Origin: CAVTHK01 sp964552235
GTDB lineage: Bacteria > Spirochaetota > Spirochaetia > SZUA-6 > CAVTHK01
NCBI GenBank assembly: GCA_964552235.1
Contig: CAZKGO010000107.1
Coordinates: 1 to 15,280, forward strand
Direction: 5' to 3'
DNA length: 15,280 bases
The notes under the pieces were generated by a model. It was not told the origin of the DNA, made no database searches, and worked only from the letters and a program-made list of their open reading frames with translations. A program made the position numbers and the translations under genes. The stretch's first letter is position 1. Each line of letters opens with the position of its first letter. This document shows positions 13,040 to 15,280 of this stretch, piece by piece.

Positions 13040-13470
13040 GGGTGCTGTTCGACACGTCGGTGGTGGTCGCGGCGCTGGTCGAGGCCCACCCGATGCACCC
13101 TCGGGCATTTCCGTGGCTGCAGAGAAGCCGGGACCGCAAGATCGACAGCGTGATCGCGACGCATTCGATCGCGGAAGCGCACGCCGTGCTGTCGTCGCTG
13201 CCGATCAGTCGCCGGGTTGCCCCTTCCGCGGCCTGGGCGCTGCTGGAGCACAGCGTTCTCCCGTACGCGCAGACGGTCGACCTGTCAGCTTCGGATGTCA
13301 GGGAGGTCGTGGGCCTCCGGTCGCGGCAGGGCATGACTGGCGCAATCGTCCACGACGCCCTGGTTGCCGCGGCCGCGGCCAAAGGCGGGGCGGACTCGAT
13401 CCTCACGTTGAACGCCGACGACTTCGTCCGGGTCGCCGATTCGACCAAGCCTGAGGTGCGATCGCCGTGA
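13036..13470 (+). CDS. vapC: VapC-type PIN-domain ribonuclease toxin
   Basis: Toxin of 144 residues, the normal VapC length, covering one PIN domain. The Mg-binding acidic residues are in place: D6 in LFDTS, E47 in SIAEAHAVLSSLP, D107 in IVHDALVAAAA, and D128/D129 in LTLNADDF. VapC enzymes cut tRNA or rRNA and stop growth when the antitoxin is degraded; the target here is unknown. It overlaps vapB by 4 nt and is translated with it. It is convergent with the ABC ATPase gene. The intact catalytic set argues that the module is functional. Confidence 0.9.
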   Translation: MRVLFDTSVVVAALVEAHPMHPRAFPWLQRSRDRKIDSVIATHSIAEAHAVLSSLPISRRVAPSAAWALLEHSVLPYAQTVDLSASDVREVVGLRSRQGMTGAIVHDALVAAAAAKGGADSILTLNADDFVRVADSTKPEVRSP

Positions 13471-13550
13471 CCCGGCCGCAGGCGGGACTCACGCGGCTGG
13501 GAGACTGACCGGCCGGCGCGCTCGTCGCAGGCGGCAGCGGATCGGTGCGC

Positions 13551-13568
13551 CCGCGCGCAGCCTTCGTC
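13551..13568 (-). repeat. 18-nt repeat, copy 2 (after the ABC ATPase gene)
   Basis: Identical to 8469-8486 and in the same orientation, starting 7 nt past the ABC ATPase stop codon. It may be a shared 3'-UTR element or a short dispersed repeat. Confidence 0.6.
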
Positions 13569-13574
13569 CTCGAC

Positions 13575-13588
13575 CTCACTTCGGTGAG
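13575..13588 (+). terminator. possible UUCG hairpin downstream of vapC
   Basis: CTCAC-TTCG-GTGAG gives a 5-bp stem closed by a stable cUUCGg tetraloop on plus-strand RNA, 105 nt past the vapC stop and across the end of the convergent ABC gene. Short and without a T-run. Confidence 0.25.
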
Positions 13589-15102
13589 TCGGTCGCCGCC
13601 GGCGCGGACCCGCTGCCCACCAGCTCGGGAAAGTCGTAGCTGCGCTCGACGAAGTACCGCAGGTCGAAGTCTTCGTGCGTCACCACGATGAGGATCGTGT
13701 CGTGGCCCGCCATGTAGTCGGAGATGGCGCGCATCACCGCGGCGCGCGTTTCGAAGTCGATGTGGGCGAACGGCTCGTCGAGGAGGAGCACCTCCGGTCG
13801 CGCGGCCAGGGCGCGGGCGATGTCCATGCGCTTCATCTCGCCGGAGGAGAGCGAGCGCGGGTAGGCGTCGACGTGCGAGCTCCTGAGCCCGACCTTTTCC
13901 AGGTACTTCGCCAGCTCGCCGTTGGCGCCGCCTCTTGCCGCCTCGATCTGTCGAAACGAGTCCCGCACGCGCAGGTCCGGAAAAAAGGCGAAGCGCGAGT
14001 CCTGCTGAACCACCGCCATCTTGCGCCTGAACGGCGCGAACGCCGCGGGGTCGCCTCCGCGCTCGCGCCGCTTGAGCGACACGAGGTCCTGGCCGTCGAG
14101 GCAGATGCGCCCCTTGGTGCCGTCGAGCAGGCGCAGGATCGCCTTGATCATGCTCGACTTGCCGCAGCCCGAGGGGCCGGTGATGCCGTAGATGGTCGAG
14201 CGGTCGAAGCGGATCGACAGCCGCTTGAACGCATGGAAGGTGCGCTCGCCGAAGATGCCCCTCTTGAAGTAGCTCTGGGACACGCTCTCGAGGGAGAGGC
14301 CGGAACCCGCCGGCTCTTTCGAGGGCGGCCTCTGGAAGCCGGCCGCGTGCGGCATCGCCTCCAGGTGCGTGAGGCGGCCGTTTTCTAGGGCGTAGGCGTC
14401 GTCGAGATCGAGGGCCTCGACAAAGTCCAGGTCGTGGCTGGCGATGAGGACCGTCTTGCTGTCGTCGGCGAGGATCTCGGCGTTCAGGAAGTCGGCGAAG
14501 CGCTTGCGCAGGTGGCGGTCGAGGTTGACCGTCGGCTCGTCGAGCAGCACCAGGTCGCCCCTGCGGGAGAGCAGGATCATGAGCGTGATGCGCTGCAGCT
14601 CGCCGCCGCTCGCCTCGTCGGGGTACAGGCGCGCGAACGCGCCGAAGTCGAGGTCGAAGCGCTCCCGGAGCCTGCGCTCGATCGCGGGCCGCGCATCGGG
14701 GGCCAGGAGCTTGCGGTTGTGCTCGAGGGTGAGGGAGGGGTTCATCGCCTGGGCGCTCTCGGCGGGCACGAAGACGAGGCCCCGCGTCATGATCCGCGCC
14801 CACGTCCGGGCGCCGGTCTTGCGGCCGGCCCTGTAGGCGTCGAGCCCGTTCACCTGCAGCGAGCCTCCAAAGGTAAAGGTGCCGATCGGCAGCAGCCCGG
14901 CGACCGCGCGCAGCAGGACCGACTTGCCGGCGCCGGTGGGGCCGATGATGGCCGTGGAGCTGCCGGCAGGAGGCGCGAAGTCGCAGTCCTGAACGAGGGG
15001 GCGGCGCGGGAGCGAGATCGAGAAGCCGTGCAGCGAGAGGGGCGGCTCGTTTGCGCGGCGGCTTGTGCGGTCGTTGATGCGCTCGTTCATGCGCTCGTTC
15101 AT
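13576..15102 (-). CDS. fused twin-domain ABC ATPase, oligopeptide/nickel type
   Basis: Cytoplasmic ATPase subunit of 508 residues containing two complete nucleotide-binding domains, equivalent to a DppD-DppF (OppDF) pair fused in one chain. Domain 1: Walker A GPTGAGKS (54-61), signature ASGGE (164-168), Walker B LVLLDE (184-189) and H-loop His near 223. Domain 2: Walker A GPSGCGKS (309-316), Q-loop in VVQQDS (364-369), signature LSSGE (418-422), Walker B VLLLDE (438-443) and H-loop His near 476. Both sites look competent. The upstream permease stop overlaps its ATG (ATGA at 15102-15099), so the two are coupled. The first 20 residues are encoded by a 12-nt tandem repeat that duplicates the start codon (ATG at 15102 and 15090). 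Substrate unknown: peptide, nickel or oligosaccharide. Confidence 0.88.
   Translation of the reverse strand: MNERMNERINDRTSRRANEPPLSLHGFSISLPRRPLVQDCDFAPPAGSSTAIIGPTGAGKSVLLRAVAGLLPIGTFTFGGSLQVNGLDAYRAGRKTGARTWARIMTRGLVFVPAESAQAMNPSLTLEHNRKLLAPDARPAIERRLRERFDLDFGAFARLYPDEASGGELQRITLMILLSRRGDLVLLDEPTVNLDRHLRKRFADFLNAEILADDSKTVLIASHDLDFVEALDLDDAYALENGRLTHLEAMPHAAGFQRPPSKEPAGSGLSLESVSQSYFKRGIFGERTFHAFKRLSIRFDRSTIYGITGPSGCGKSSMIKAILRLLDGTKGRICLDGQDLVSLKRRERGGDPAAFAPFRRKMAVVQQDSRFAFFPDLRVRDSFRQIEAARGGANGELAKYLEKVGLRSSHVDAYPRSLSSGEMKRMDIARALAARPEVLLLDEPFAHIDFETRAAVMRAISDYMAGHDTILIVVTHEDFDLRYFVERSYDFPELVGSGSAPAATDSPK
15066..15102 (-). repeat. 12-nt tandem repeat at the ABC ATPase start
   Basis: ATGAACGAGCGC occurs twice in a row and is followed by a diverged third copy ATCAACGACCGC, encoding MNER-MNER-INDR. 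The unit is a multiple of three, so slippage would keep the frame but change the N-terminus and the number of start codons. Confidence 0.8.
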
Positions 15103-15280
15103 GCGGCGGTTTCCTTTTCGGCGCTGAGCATGAGCAGAAAGGCGGCGCTGATCGCCATGAGCAGCAGCGAAGGCAGCCAGAACAGCAGGGGCCTGCCGCC
15201 GGCGAACAGGGCGTCGCGATTGGCCGGAGACTTGTCAAGTGTCTTGTGTCTGCGGGGGCGGGCCTGTGCTGTTGATGGCT
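15099..15280 (-). CDS. C-terminal end of an ABC transporter permease (partial)
   Basis: Only the last 59 residues are inside the window; the rest lies beyond the edge. They consist of a basic stretch (ARPRRHKTLDKS), a short linker and one strong membrane helix (LLFWLPSLLLMAISAAFLLML), then a short charged tail ending ETAA. Adjacency and the 4-nt ATGA overlap with the fused ABC ATPase suggest the DppC-like permease of the same importer, but the visible part has no diagnostic motif. An arrangement with a separate integral membrane protein cannot be excluded. Confidence 0.55.
   Translation of the reverse strand, partial: PSTAQARPRRHKTLDKSPANRDALFAGGRPLLFWLPSLLLMAISAAFLLMLSAEKETAA

Noticed and set aside
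1..15280. tRNA, rRNA, insertion sequence or phage genes
   Set aside because: I saw no tRNA-like cloverleaf, rRNA segment, transposase or integrase motif, or phage structural protein apart from the Hcp-like fold.

Overview
The window is a GC-rich (roughly two-thirds GC by eye) bacterial scaffold of about 15.3 kb. It starts in a poly-G/poly-C fold-back, contains one 100-N gap (7700-7799) and ends inside a gene. Gene content (LplB/YtcP-type sugar permeases, a REC-PAS regulator of a type I associate with spirochaetes, a UroD-family protein, a fused oligopeptide-type ABC ATPase) suggests a free-living or gut heterotroph, possibly Spirochaetota. This placement is inference. The mix of strands and functions, the gap and several broken genes point to an accessory region of a draft or metagenome-assembled genome.

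Layout. 92-1987 (+): two inner-membrane permeases of an ABC oligosaccharide importer; the binding protein expected beside them is not in view. 2084-3298 (+): an AI-2E/PerM-family membrane protein with an unusual Arg/Gly-rich tail. 3380-4171 and 4222-5157 (+): a REC-PAS response regulator and a fold-type II PLP serine/threonine dehydratase resembling animal SDS. Each has a promoter whose -10 box ends 6-7 nt before a GTG start, so both mRNAs look leaderless. 5201-6486 (-): a damaged P-loop ATPase of the AAA_14/DUF4143 kind. 6602-8196 (-): a secreted collagen-like protein whose C-terminal half is two tandem Hcp-like (type VI secretion tube) domains. 8504-9805 (-): an MFS transporter, divergent from 9964-11061 (+), a UroD-family protein interrupted by an amber codon. 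10988-11776 (-): a tandem VOC/PhnB-like protein lacking the start of its first domain. 11872-12738 (+): a secreted protein of unknown function broken by three +1 shifts, each at a short homopolymer. 12779-13470 (+): a VapBC toxin-antitoxin pair with a perfect palindrome in its promoter. 13576-15280 (-): a twin-ATPase ABC subunit and the end of its permease.

The most novel item is the Sec-exported collagen / double-Hcp protein. Collagen-like regions trimerise and Hcp forms six-subunit rings, so a trimer of a two-Hcp chain would supply six Hcp folds: a three-to-six symmetry match analogous to T4 gp27/VgrG but placed on an extracellular stalk. No other type VI component is visible. The Hcp assignment is by pattern recognition, and the geometry is inference.

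From about 5.2 to 12.7 kb the window has an unusual density of damage: one in-frame TGA, one in-frame TAG, one missing start, one 5' truncation and three frameshifts. MFS and VapBC are intact here, and the collagen gene is interrupted only by the assembly gap. Real gene decay and sequencing error cannot be separated from sequence alone.
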